Shown: in pieces, positions 1 through 7,095 of the stretch | Layout: each line of letters begins with the position of its first letter | Position numbering within the stretch: the first letter of the stretch is position 1 | DNA from: UBA7332 sp051652645 | GTDB lineage: Bacteria; Bacteroidota; Bacteroidia; Bacteroidales; UBA7332 | DNA length: 42,804 nt | Direction of reading: 5' to 3' | NCBI GenBank assembly: GCA_051652645.1 | Contig: JBOFUP010000049.1 | Location: 1-42,804 of the forward strand | Notes under the pieces: model-generated | The model's database searches: none | What the model was told of the DNA's origin: nothing | The model's input: only the letters and a program-made list of their open reading frames with translations | Made by a program: the position numbers and the translations under genes

Positions 1-116
1 AGGATAGATGAGATTGAGCCAAATCGTAAAGAGTATGGCTATATCTGTTAAAACCTCGTGATGTAGATAGCAAAAAAGAGTTACCACTACTAAATGAGTT
101 ACTATCTCAAACTTAA
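1..116 (+). pseudogene. Possible broken 3' end of an unrecognised gene
   Basis: The first bases read open in frame 1 (RIDEIEPNRKEYGYIC, stop at 49-51). Frame 3 then reads VWLYLLKPRDVDSKKELPLL and continues to a stop at 114-116. The two stretches have coding-like composition and overlap around base 45, as if one C-terminus had suffered a frameshift. I do not recognise the family, and the fragment is cut by the window edge, so this could also be chance. It lies just upstream of the insertion sequence. Confidence 0.25.
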
Positions 117-163
117 TTTGTCAATTTTGCAAATTGGGAATAGTTTAGGAAGTCAAAGAGTAA

Positions 164-179
164 GAATCTGTTTAAATTT
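164..179 (+). repeat. Left terminal inverted repeat of the IS
   Basis: GAATCTGTTTAAATTT; it matches the right end with 15 of 16 bases. The preceding TAA (161-163) is the target duplication. Confidence 0.8.
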
Positions 180-255
180 ATTTATAATTAGTTGTAAATC
201 AGTAGGTTAATTGGAATATTTTTCGTAACTTTATGATTATCAAGACATTAAAGTT

Positions 256-1026
256 ATGCATAAGTACCCAACCAACCTGACTGATAAACAGTGGCAAGTT
301 ATAAAAAATATGTTAGACCCCAAAGAAAGATTCAGAAAATATTCACTGCGCTCTGTTTTTGACGGCATCCTGTACATCGTGAAGACCGGCGTGCAGTGGA
401 GAATGCTCCCATCGGATTTCGCTCCGTGGCAGACAGTGTATTACTATTTCAGCAAGTGGAAGAACGAGGGCCTGCTTGAAGAGATCTTCGACACCCTCCG
501 CGGCATTGTCCGCCGTCTTTCGGGCAGGGCGGAGAGTCCCAGCCTTGGGATCATCGACTCAAGGAGTGTCAGGACCTCCCATCATATTGATGGTCAAAGG
601 GGAATAGACGGAAACAAAAAGATAAAGGGCAGGAAGGAGCACATAGTGGTTGACACACTGGGGCTGCCCATGTCAGTGAGAGTCCATCCGGCAAACGTCC
701 ATGACAGCGTAGGGGCGGAAGAGGTGTTCGAATCCATGAGATACAAATTCCCGGGGCTGAAACGGATTCTGGCGGACGGAGGTTACAGGGGCGAGACTGT
801 CAGGAACACGGTCAAGAGACTGCTGCATTGCGACCTGGATGTCGTACTCAGGTCCGACAAACGGACGGACAGATTTGTCCCCATGCCAAAAAGATGGATT
901 GTCGAGCGCACTTTCTCATGGCTCGAGAACTTCAGGAGACTGACCATTGACTATGAATACAGGGCTGACACGCACGAAGCCATGATGCATATCGCTGCCA
1001 TAAAATTATTTTTGAATAAAATTTAA
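256..1026 (+). CDS. IS5-family DDE transposase
   Basis: This 256-residue protein is full length for the IS1031/IS427-like branch of IS5 transposases and should cut and rejoin DNA at the element's ends. The N-terminus (YPTNLTDKQWQVIKNML) and the segment GVQWRMLPSDF at 45-55 are the usual DUF4096-like helix-turn-helix region. Catalytic acids appear to be D101 (GIIDSRSVR), D174 (LADGGYRG) and E217 (WIVERTFSWLENFRR). There is no programmed frameshift, because a single frame covers the whole protein. The first 30 or so codons are AT-rich like the host, while the rest uses many G/C-ending codons, unlike every neighbour. The gene has a short leader inside the left end and lies downstream of a broken gene end. 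Confidence 0.93.
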   Translation: MHKYPTNLTDKQWQVIKNMLDPKERFRKYSLRSVFDGILYIVKTGVQWRMLPSDFAPWQTVYYYFSKWKNEGLLEEIFDTLRGIVRRLSGRAESPSLGIIDSRSVRTSHHIDGQRGIDGNKKIKGRKEHIVVDTLGLPMSVRVHPANVHDSVGAEEVFESMRYKFPGLKRILADGGYRGETVRNTVKRLLHCDLDVVLRSDKRTDRFVPMPKRWIVERTFSWLENFRRLTIDYEYRADTHEAMMHIAAIKLFLNKI

Positions 1027-1034
1027 ACAGCTTC
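1019..1034 (-). repeat. Right terminal inverted repeat of the IS
   Basis: Read on the minus strand this is GAAGCTGTTTAAATTT. It overlaps the transposase stop codon (1024-1026), so the coding frame runs into the end of the element, as is common in compact IS5 members. Confidence 0.8.
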
Positions 1035-1069
1035 TAAGTATCTATAATATTTAAAAATTTCACCCCTTA

Positions 1070-2167
1070 CTAGTGAATAAATCTGATTTGAATATTTAAT
1101 TTAATGTAATACAGATTCCCATCCTTATATATAGTTCCAAATCCATGACGTGATGTACTTGGTGTATCCAATTTGGTATTATTGAAGAGGTAGTCCTCTA
1201 ATTCATTCCTATCATAGAAGTGATAACATAGTATATCTCCATCTGACTTAACAACCAGATAACCTCCATTTGCCTGATAGATGCCATTCCAAGGGGTTCC
1301 TGGAGTCATTCCTAGCGCTGAATTAATAAGAAACTGTTTAATCTTATACTTATAAAAATCCATTCCTGTTGAGTGGTCAAATTCTAGTGGATTTTCGGCT
1401 ATAGTAATCTCACATAGATCTCTAATTAAAGATTTTGGAGTTTGGTAATAATTCAACAGTACACTAGCTAATATTTTTGGTAGTGCAGTATCTTGATATA
1501 TTAAATTATTATTAAACACTGGTGAGATTACTTTTAAAAAGTTAATTTCAGCATCACAATTCATTAATATCTCAAAACGTTTCTGGAATACGTTCTTATG
1601 CAAATCTTTATTGATCTCATTAAATTTATTCATTACAACATCATCAATACCACTAACCTGATATAGAAAGCTCGTAGTATCACTTGATGCATTCAATAAT
1701 GTTGAACTACCTCCTAGTTGAGACTTTATACTAAACCCTAACTTATGAGTCCTTGATATTCTGAAATCATGGATAACTAATAATAGATCGGCTTTATTAA
1801 TAGCTTTTGCCTTTAACTCATTACATGACACAGTATTGAGAAACATCTCTATCTGTTCAAAACATAATTTACTTCCCTTAGGGGAACTCTTTAGTTTATC
1901 GAATAATTGTTTTGCTTTATCACTAAACTCTTCAGCTTTTAGTTCAATAGTTAAGTTAGAACTATTATCCACAATCTCACTATTCTTTATATTATATATA
2001 ATATAATGCTCCGATTTCTTATCACCCTCTTTTCTTATGACTTCATCGATAGGAAAAAACAAATCTGTTTTATTCAAGTTACCATCACCAGCAAAAACTC
2101 GTTTATCCCCTATTAATTTCAGCAAGGCATATATCTCACTCCATTCGCCTTTATTCCCTGTCTTCAT
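1070..2167 (-). CDS. HpaII-family type II restriction endonuclease
   Basis: This 365-residue protein begins MKTGNKGEWSEIYALLKL, followed by KRVFAGDGNLNK. I recognise this as the start of HpaII-family restriction enzymes (Pfam HpaII). Those enzymes cut CCGG, so CCGG is the inferred target. The rest of the chain is low in recognisable motifs, as expected for restriction enzymes. It lies 47 bp downstream of the cytosine methyltransferase on the same strand, the arrangement of a type II restriction-modification pair in which the methyltransferase is made first. The coding region is very AT-rich. The stop is only about 35 bp from the end of the insertion sequence, which therefore landed just outside the gene. 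No frameshift or internal stop is seen, so it should be functional. Confidence 0.85.
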   Translation of the reverse strand: MKTGNKGEWSEIYALLKLIGDKRVFAGDGNLNKTDLFFPIDEVIRKEGDKKSEHYIIYNIKNSEIVDNSSNLTIELKAEEFSDKAKQLFDKLKSSPKGSKLCFEQIEMFLNTVSCNELKAKAINKADLLLVIHDFRISRTHKLGFSIKSQLGGSSTLLNASSDTTSFLYQVSGIDDVVMNKFNEINKDLHKNVFQKRFEILMNCDAEINFLKVISPVFNNNLIYQDTALPKILASVLLNYYQTPKSLIRDLCEITIAENPLEFDHSTGMDFYKYKIKQFLINSALGMTPGTPWNGIYQANGGYLVVKSDGDILCYHFYDRNELEDYLFNNTKLDTPSTSRHGFGTIYKDGNLYYIKLNIQIRFIH

Positions 2168-2214
2168 ATATCGATTTATTATTAATAAAAAGGTGATTCT
2201 ATTACCATAGAGTA

Positions 2215-3519
2215 TTACAAAATATGTTTAAGTATCTGCTCAGCTGTTGCTTTTATTGCTGGAACAGCTACAGAATTACCGAATTGCTTATACGCAGAAG
2301 CATCTGCTACAACAATTCTGAAACTATCAGGAAAGCCCTGAAGTCTAGCCCATTCACGAGGTGTCATCTTTCGAATCCCTTCCCTATTTACCTCTCCTTT
2401 TATTTTTGTCTCGGGAGTAAAATCTCTTAATCTAAAGTCATAAATTAAATTTCTCTCTCTTCCCATTCCACCAACAACGATTGCATTGGCCACCTCATCA
2501 TCTAATAATATCTCATATCCAAATCCATTGCCTTTACTTGCATGGCGTTGTTTATGATCTCGTAGTGTTTGCAGATATTGGGTTGACAAGTAATATCTTG
2601 ATGTAACTGGTTCTCTCTCTTTTATGTCTGCAATAGTTTTTGTAATATCAGTAGGATGTGGGTAAATAAATTCACTCTTAAAACAATCCTTTCTAAATCC
2701 TACTATGTATATACGTTCTCTATTTTGAGGCACTCCAAAATTACGCGCATTTATAACCTGTGGATCTGGAACATAGTAGTCGAGATCCTCTCTAAGTGTA
2801 TTGAGAATCACTTGAAGAGTTCTCCCCTTATCATGACTAATTAACCCTTTTACATTCTCAAGAAATATAGCTTTTGGTCTTTTCCTACGTATAATCTCGG
2901 CAACGTCAAAAAACAAGGTGCCTCGTGTATCATCAAAGCCTCCACGTTTTCCAGCTAAAGAGAATGCCTGACATGGAAACCCTGCGCAAAGCAGGTCAAA
3001 CTCATCGGGTATATACCTCTTGGTCTCCTCTTTTGTAATATCTCCAAAAGGCATCTCTCCATAATTATGAAGATAGGTCTTCTTGGCTTGGCTATCTAAT
3101 TCAGAGGAGAAGATACACTTTCCTCCAAGAGATTGCATAGCAATCCTAAAGCCCCCAATACCTGCGAAAAGATCGATGAACGTAAACTTGTGATCAGAAT
3201 CACATAGAAAAGGAACATCAAAAAAGCCCTCAAACATATCCCCTACACTGGCATAATCAGAAGTTGATTCAGAGACATTGTTAGAACCAACATCATCCAG
3301 AATATTCTTAAACTCGTGCATATAGCAAGCAGCAGTAGTATTGATAGATTCATTATTGTAGACTCCATTGTGTAAAAAATGAGTAACCACAGCTAATCTA
3401 TCCTCCACTGTGGGAGTATTATCATCTGAGAGAGATACCTTTTTCTTTAATAATCGATCAACATTCAACATTAAATCATCAACAGACGCCTTATTATTTA
3501 TATATTTTGCTTTCTCCAT
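2215..3519 (-). CDS. DNA (cytosine-5-)-methyltransferase, HpaII type
   Basis: This 434-residue enzyme should transfer a methyl group from S-adenosylmethionine to cytosine in the site cut by the adjacent nuclease. All core motifs are present in order. Motif I is FIDLFAGIGGFRIAM (about 114-128). Motif IV is AGFPCQAF with nucleophile C183. Motif VI is ENVKGL (221-226). Motif VIII is NFGVPQNRERIYIVGF, and motif X is the C-terminal QFGNSVAVPAI. The catalytic core and the long target-recognition segment (YYLSTQY, GNGFGYEI, VVGGMGRERNL) look to me very close to M.HpaII, which modifies CCGG. An extra N-terminal stretch of about 110 residues has no motif I recognise; in M.MspI a comparable extension is involved in autoregulation. 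A candidate promoter with a small palindrome lies upstream. Confidence 0.92.
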   Translation of the reverse strand: MEKAKYINNKASVDDLMLNVDRLLKKKVSLSDDNTPTVEDRLAVVTHFLHNGVYNNESINTTAACYMHEFKNILDDVGSNNVSESTSDYASVGDMFEGFFDVPFLCDSDHKFTFIDLFAGIGGFRIAMQSLGGKCIFSSELDSQAKKTYLHNYGEMPFGDITKEETKRYIPDEFDLLCAGFPCQAFSLAGKRGGFDDTRGTLFFDVAEIIRRKRPKAIFLENVKGLISHDKGRTLQVILNTLREDLDYYVPDPQVINARNFGVPQNRERIYIVGFRKDCFKSEFIYPHPTDITKTIADIKEREPVTSRYYLSTQYLQTLRDHKQRHASKGNGFGYEILLDDEVANAIVVGGMGRERNLIYDFRLRDFTPETKIKGEVNREGIRKMTPREWARLQGFPDSFRIVVADASAYKQFGNSVAVPAIKATAEQILKHIL

Positions 3520-3545
3520 AATGTTTGTAAAACGATAATACTGGT

Positions 3546-3580
3546 CAAATATATGATTGAACTCGAAGTTCGATCAATAT
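3546..3580 (-). promoter_or_regulatory. Candidate promoter and palindrome of the restriction-modification operon
   Basis: On the minus strand TATATTTG (3553-3546) matches the Bacteroidetes -7 element TAnnTTTG. A near-match to the -33 TTTG (ATTG) lies about 21 bp upstream. Between them is TCGAAGTTCGA (3563-3573), a perfect palindrome with a 3-base centre. A dyad in this spacer could be bound by the methyltransferase's N-terminal extension or another regulator; that is inference. Confidence 0.4.
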
Positions 3581-3737
3581 GTAATACATATAAAGTGTAT
3601 CACAGTAACTGTCCTCAAAAGTAGGCAATTTTATTCGAGCTATTAACATCTGAAATGTAATAATCTATCATTGAATTTAATCTGCTGAATATGTGGAACA
3701 ATTAGAACTACATATTATTACAACTTAAGGTGTATTA

Positions 3738-3953
3738 TTGATTAATATTACTACTTTCACATTTTTAAAAAAACTAATGACAAAAGAGTCAGTTATGAAG
3801 CCGAAAAACACAATTACATTCAGAATTGGGGATGAGACAAGACCAATATTAGAGGATAAAAACTTAAAAGAGTCAATCTTTTTTGATCTATATCATATAT
3901 ATACGATTACCTTGAACAAATCAGGCAAATGGGTCATGAACAACGCTTTATAA
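3738..3953 (+). CDS. Doubtful small hypothetical protein
   Basis: An open frame of 71 codons, with a possible internal start at the second or third methionine (TKESVMKPKNTITFRIGDE). It contains no signal peptide, membrane segment or motif I recognise, and is followed at once by the hairpin at 3958-3984. The surrounding DNA is decayed (a nucleotidase remnant lies next to it), so this could be a remnant or chance. I list it only because no other explanation covers this interval. Confidence 0.2.
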   Translation: MINITTFTFLKKLMTKESVMKPKNTITFRIGDETRPILEDKNLKESIFFDLYHIYTITLNKSGKWVMNNAL

Positions 3954-3957
3954 AAAA

Positions 3958-3984
3958 GCAGCATATTAGGACTTAATATGCTGC
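3958..3984 (-). terminator. Hairpin, likely terminator of the decayed nucleotidase gene
   Basis: A perfect 11-bp stem (GCAGCATATTA / TAATATGCTGC) with a 5-base loop. On the minus strand it is followed by six T (complement of 3952-3957). It lies just beyond the stop codon of the 5'-nucleotidase remnant on that strand. There is no T run on the plus strand. Confidence 0.65.
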
Positions 3985-4024
3985 AATATATTGTTGGAAT
4001 AAGGCTAATATACCCCCTACTCTA

Positions 4025-4186
4025 CTACAAATACCTATATATATCCACCCAAGATTTAACTCTTGTGTATGAACTATTGGTTAGTTTGGCGTTTTGTGAT
4101 TGGTCAATGATGAATCTTTCTCCTGAAAAGTAGTCAACGTTTTTCGGGTGATCATCTATCATGACCTCTCCTATAATGCTCCCCAT
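4025..4186 (-). pseudogene. C-terminal remnant of a 5'(3')-deoxyribonucleotidase-like (NT5C) gene
   Basis: The minus strand encodes 53 residues containing SIIGEVMIDDHPKNVDYF and, near the end, YTRVKSWVDIYRYL. This matches the last quarter of NT5C-type HAD phosphatases, where a hydrophobic strand ending in IDDHP(K/R)N supplies motif IV aspartates and a Trp-containing helix closes the protein. Such proteins are usually around 180-200 residues. Here nothing matching the catalytic N-terminus (DxDGV) is visible between 4187 and the purA terminator at 4360. The gene therefore looks truncated by deletion, leaving its tail and its terminator. It could alternatively be a short expressed peptide, but the fold would be incomplete. 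Confidence 0.5.
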
Positions 4187-4359
4187 ACTCACAGAGAATG
4201 AACTGCTGCCAGCTGATGAAAGGGACGTTGTGTTATAGCCACTTCATTTAGTCGTTGAGGCTGACAAAATGATGAGTGAGGAGTAGCTAGATTTGAGAGA
4301 CTTTTGACTCAAATTGATGTAGTGAGTTTATAAGACTCCACTCTAGGTCCGTACAAAAA

Positions 4360-4400
4360 CACAAATAGAGACTCCCCTTTTGGGGTAGTCTCTATTTGTG
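4360..4400 (-). terminator. Terminator of purA
   Basis: A 14-bp outer stem (CACAAATAGAGACT) is capped by CCCC-TTTT-GGGG, with one bulged base. On the minus strand it is followed by TTTTTGT. It lies about 20 bp past the purA stop. Confidence 0.85.
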
Positions 4401-4418
4401 CTGTATAGTAAAAGATGA

Positions 4419-5690
4419 TTAATCTTCGTAGCGGATGATTGTCTGCTCACGGTCTGGACCAACAGAAACAATCTTGATAGGCACTTCAAGCTCTTGCTCA
4501 AGGAAAGCAAGATAGTTGTTGTACTCTTCAGGGAATTCATCTTCGCTGCTTACGCGAGTCATATCCGACTGCCATCCTGGAAGTTCAACATATACCGGCT
4601 CAACACCTGACTCTATGCTGTATGGGAATGTCTCTGTCTCTACCCCATTCACTCGGTATGCTACACATGCCTTAATGGTTTCAAGCTCGTCAAGGACATC
4701 ACTCTTCATCATGATTAGTTGGGTAACACCATTGATCATCACAGCGTACTTAAGAGCTACAAGGTCAATCCATCCACATCTACGAGGGCGACCCGTTGTA
4801 GATCCATATTCGCGACCTTTGTCTCTGATGGCCTGACCCATATCGTCGAATAGTTCCGTTGGGAATGGACCACTACCAACACGAGTACAGTATGCTTTAA
4901 AGATACCATAAACTTCACCAATCTTTGTTGGTGCAATACCTAACCCAGTACAAGCACCAGCAGAAACAGTATTTGAAGAAGTAACAAATGGGTATGAACC
5001 AAAGTCGATATCTAGCATAGTACCCTGAGCACCTTCTGCTAGTATCTTCTTGCCTTGTTTCATTGACTCGTTGATAAGATGTTCGCTATCTACGAACTTA
5101 AATCTCTTAAGAACCTCTACACCTTCGAACCAAGCTTTTTCTAGTTCTGATAGTCCTGAGTAGTCAAACTTATAGTTGTCTAGTATATACTTGTGTCTCT
5201 CTATTGCTGCTGCATACTTCTGATCAAAATCTAGCTCAATATCCCCAACACGAAGTCCATTGCGGCTAATCTTGTCTGTGTAAGTTGGGCCGATACCTTT
5301 TAGAGTAGAACCAATTTTCTCTTTCCCTTTAGCCTCTTCGTAAGCAGCATCAAGAAGTCGGTGAGTAGGTAGAATAAGGTGAGCTTTCTTAGAGATGAAT
5401 AATCTATCTGTCAGGTCGTGGCCAGCAGCTTCAAGCTTCTGAATCTCTAGTTTGAAGATTGCTGGATCAAGAACTACACCATTACCAATAACATTTGTCT
5501 TGTTTCCCTGAAAAACTCCAGAAGGAATAGTGTGAAGAACAAACTTCTTACCATCGAATTCAAGAGTATGCCCAGCATTTGGTCCACCTTGAAAACGAGA
5601 TATTACATCATACGATGGTGTCATCACATCTACAACCTTACCTTTACCTTCGTCTCCCCACTGAAGACCCAATAAAACGTCGACTTTCAT
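4419..5690 (-). CDS. purA: Adenylosuccinate synthetase
   Basis: This enzyme joins IMP and aspartate using GTP, the first step from IMP towards AMP, in the cytoplasm. At 423 residues it is close to the usual 425-430. Visible signatures are LLGLQWGDEGKGKVVDV with catalytic D13, GGPNAGHTLEF with catalytic H41, and the IMP-binding GIGPTYTDKISRNGLRVGD. EGAQGTMLDIDFGSYPFVTSS and TTGRPRRCGWIDLVALK are also present. The start is the ATG at 5690, which puts the glycine-rich motif at the normal distance from the N-terminus. It lies 52 bp downstream of the Fur-family gene and probably shares its transcript, since no clear promoter is visible in that gap. A strong terminator follows. Confidence 0.98.
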   Translation of the reverse strand: MKVDVLLGLQWGDEGKGKVVDVMTPSYDVISRFQGGPNAGHTLEFDGKKFVLHTIPSGVFQGNKTNVIGNGVVLDPAIFKLEIQKLEAAGHDLTDRLFISKKAHLILPTHRLLDAAYEEAKGKEKIGSTLKGIGPTYTDKISRNGLRVGDIELDFDQKYAAAIERHKYILDNYKFDYSGLSELEKAWFEGVEVLKRFKFVDSEHLINESMKQGKKILAEGAQGTMLDIDFGSYPFVTSSNTVSAGACTGLGIAPTKIGEVYGIFKAYCTRVGSGPFPTELFDDMGQAIRDKGREYGSTTGRPRRCGWIDLVALKYAVMINGVTQLIMMKSDVLDELETIKACVAYRVNGVETETFPYSIESGVEPVYVELPGWQSDMTRVSSEDEFPEEYNNYLAFLEQELEVPIKIVSVGPDREQTIIRYED

Positions 5691-5742
5691 AATGTATATA
5701 TGTAAATATTAGTATAATAATAGGAAACAAAAAAATAACCCA

Positions 5743-6216
5743 CTATTGTGGATTATTCTCTTTTTTAGAAGGTTTACGAGAACACTTGCTACATACCCCG
5801 TAGATATATAGACTATAGTGGTTCAATGTAAATCGAGGTAGCTTTTTGGCGTTTATAACCTCCTTCACTGCAATATCTTTGACCTCTTTGATACAACCGC
5901 ATACTGTGCAGATCAAGTGGTGGTGGTCCTCCACATTGTAGGCTCTCTCGTAATGGGCATTATTGCCGAAACGGTGTCGGGCTACAAGTTTGCTATCAAC
6001 TAGCAGCTCCATTGTATTGTATAGTGTTGCTTTACTAACAATGTGCTTTGATTTGTTGATAGAGTTGTATAGTGTATCTATGTCGAAGTGATCCTCCTCG
6101 GAGTTGTAAATAAACTCCAAGATGGTGTAACGTTCGGTGGTTTTCCGATGCCCCTTTTCATTGAGGTAATCGGTAAGCTCACGTTTTACTTTATCAATAA
6201 TGTTCTCTTCGGACAT
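5743..6216 (-). CDS. Fur-family metal- or peroxide-responsive repressor
   Basis: This 157-residue regulator has an N-terminal winged helix (KGHRKTTERYTILEFIY; recognition region SKATLYNTMELLVDSKLV at about 61-78). The C-terminal metal-binding domain holds a His-rich stretch EDHHHLICTVCG and a second pair, VCSKCS. The two CxxC pairs (C103/C106 and C142/C145) would form the structural zinc site. Whether it is Fur (iron), Zur (zinc) or PerR (peroxide) cannot be decided by reading. It precedes purA on the same strand. Its upstream region carries two palindromes overlapping the likely promoter, consistent with autoregulation. Confidence 0.9.
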   Translation of the reverse strand: MSEENIIDKVKRELTDYLNEKGHRKTTERYTILEFIYNSEEDHFDIDTLYNSINKSKHIVSKATLYNTMELLVDSKLVARHRFGNNAHYERAYNVEDHHHLICTVCGCIKEVKDIAVKEVINAKKLPRFTLNHYSLYIYGVCSKCSRKPSKKENNPQ

Positions 6217-6227
6217 GCTTACTATAT

Positions 6228-6263
6228 AATAAATTTATGAGACAAAATTAATATGTTTTTGTC
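6228..6263 (-). promoter_or_regulatory. Candidate promoter and operators of the Fur-family gene
   Basis: On the minus strand TAATTTTG (6250-6243) fits the Bacteroidetes -7 element. It sits inside a dyad GACAAAA-N9-TTTTGTC (6241-6263). Closer to the start codon is the palindrome ATAAATTTAT, in an AT-rich context reminiscent of Fur/PerR boxes. Binding by the downstream regulator is inference. Confidence 0.45.
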
Positions 6264-6279
6264 ATATGCCCAAGAATAA

Positions 6280-6936
6280 TCAGGCGTAATATGCAAACTC
6301 AGCCTGCAATTCGGCTTTAATTTCGATATTTCTTTCACTTTCGTTCTGGCTCATTCTATCGATGATCTGTGCTCTTATTGACTCTCCAAGCCTACCAACC
6401 CTCTTAATAGCATTCATAGCTGTAAAGAACTCTGTTTCGTTTGGCTCTCTTTGGAGAGTTGCGCACAAGTTTTCGATAATGGATGATAGATTTTCATGTG
6501 AAAGCTCAACCCCTTGCATAAGAAGTCTCACTAGTGTAATTGAACCAACCACACGTAGCATTTTACTATCACTATTTAACCACTCAATAACGAGAGTCTC
6601 TGCTTGGGGTAGCTTAGAGAAAATATTCATTGAGAACTGTTCAGCTATCTCAAGGTGTTCAATCCTAGATGCCATCTCTCGAGCCTTATCCAAAGAAATG
6701 CTCTCAAGAGGGTATATTAGAGTTGCAACAATAATGGACTCTCTAACATTCTCGGTCAGCAAACGCTCAGCTAGCTCAATATCACCAGTATACTTCTTGG
6801 CTATCTGCTTTATAGTTGGTAAAGCTACTCCGAAGTTTAGCTTATAGTTTAGGCCTTTATCACGCATATATGAAGAGGTCACGCCATTCATAGCGAGTCT
6901 GAATCTCTTCTTTAGTTCTCTTATCTTATCCTCCAT
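6280..6936 (-). CDS. AlkD-like DNA alkylation repair (HEAT-repeat) protein
   Basis: This 218-residue, mostly helical protein matches the DNA alkylation repair enzyme family (Pfam DNA_alkylation), whose studied members remove alkylated purines from DNA. Recognisable features are the early PTIKQIAKKYTGDIELAERLL and the segment EWLNSDSKMLRVVGSITLVRLL. These are arranged as successive amphipathic helices of HEAT-like repeats. I could not identify with confidence the Trp/Asp/Arg residues used by Bacillus AlkD. The Bacteroidetes branch is shorter than AlkD (about 237) and may differ in chemistry. It lies upstream of the Fur-family gene with a 63-bp gap that holds a separate promoter, so it is probably its own unit. 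Confidence 0.8.
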   Translation of the reverse strand: MEDKIRELKKRFRLAMNGVTSSYMRDKGLNYKLNFGVALPTIKQIAKKYTGDIELAERLLTENVRESIIVATLIYPLESISLDKAREMASRIEHLEIAEQFSMNIFSKLPQAETLVIEWLNSDSKMLRVVGSITLVRLLMQGVELSHENLSSIIENLCATLQREPNETEFFTAMNAIKRVGRLGESIRAQIIDRMSQNESERNIEIKAELQAEFAYYA

Positions 6937-6973
6937 ATAGAATATAAATGTAACTAGTAGTTTAGAATGTATA

Positions 6974-6981
6974 CAAAGATA
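6974..6981 (-). promoter_or_regulatory. Candidate -7 element upstream of the alkylation-repair gene
   Basis: Minus-strand TATCTTTG, an exact TAnnTTTG match, about 38 bp before the start codon. No good -33 TTTG was found. Confidence 0.45.
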
Positions 6982-7028
6982 GCTATTTATGTGACACTCC
7001 CTAAGAAGTTTCTCTTTCTATAAACATA

Positions 7029-7072
7029 AATAGCATACCTACAAGCTCTTTTGAACTTATTGGTATGCTATT
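7029..7072 (-). terminator. Likely terminator of the efflux operon
   Basis: An 11-bp stem (AATAGCATACC / GGTATGCTATT) with a 22-base loop, lying about 25 bp past the TolC-like stop. The minus-strand tail (TATGTTTATAG) is T-rich but interrupted, so termination strength is uncertain. Confidence 0.5.
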
Positions 7073-7095
7073 ATATGTATTTATAGAGCCTCTAG

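Larger units (their letters stand above)
164..1034 (+). mobile_element. IS5-family insertion sequence, complete (871 bp)
   Basis: The element is bounded by 16-bp terminal inverted repeats with one mismatch (164-179 GAATCTGTTTAAATTT against the complement of 1019-1034, GAAGCTGTTTAAATTT). It is flanked by a direct TAA (161-163 and 1035-1037), the 3-bp TNA-type target duplication usual in IS5 relatives. One intact transposase gene fills the interior. Both ends and the duplication are intact, so it looks recent and possibly still active. The region from about 355 to 990 is clearly richer in G+C than the host DNA on either side, suggesting arrival from another genome. Confidence 0.88.

Noticed and set aside
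4516..4836. 106-codon frame on the plus strand
   Set aside because: Lies wholly inside purA on the other strand; a reading-frame shadow.
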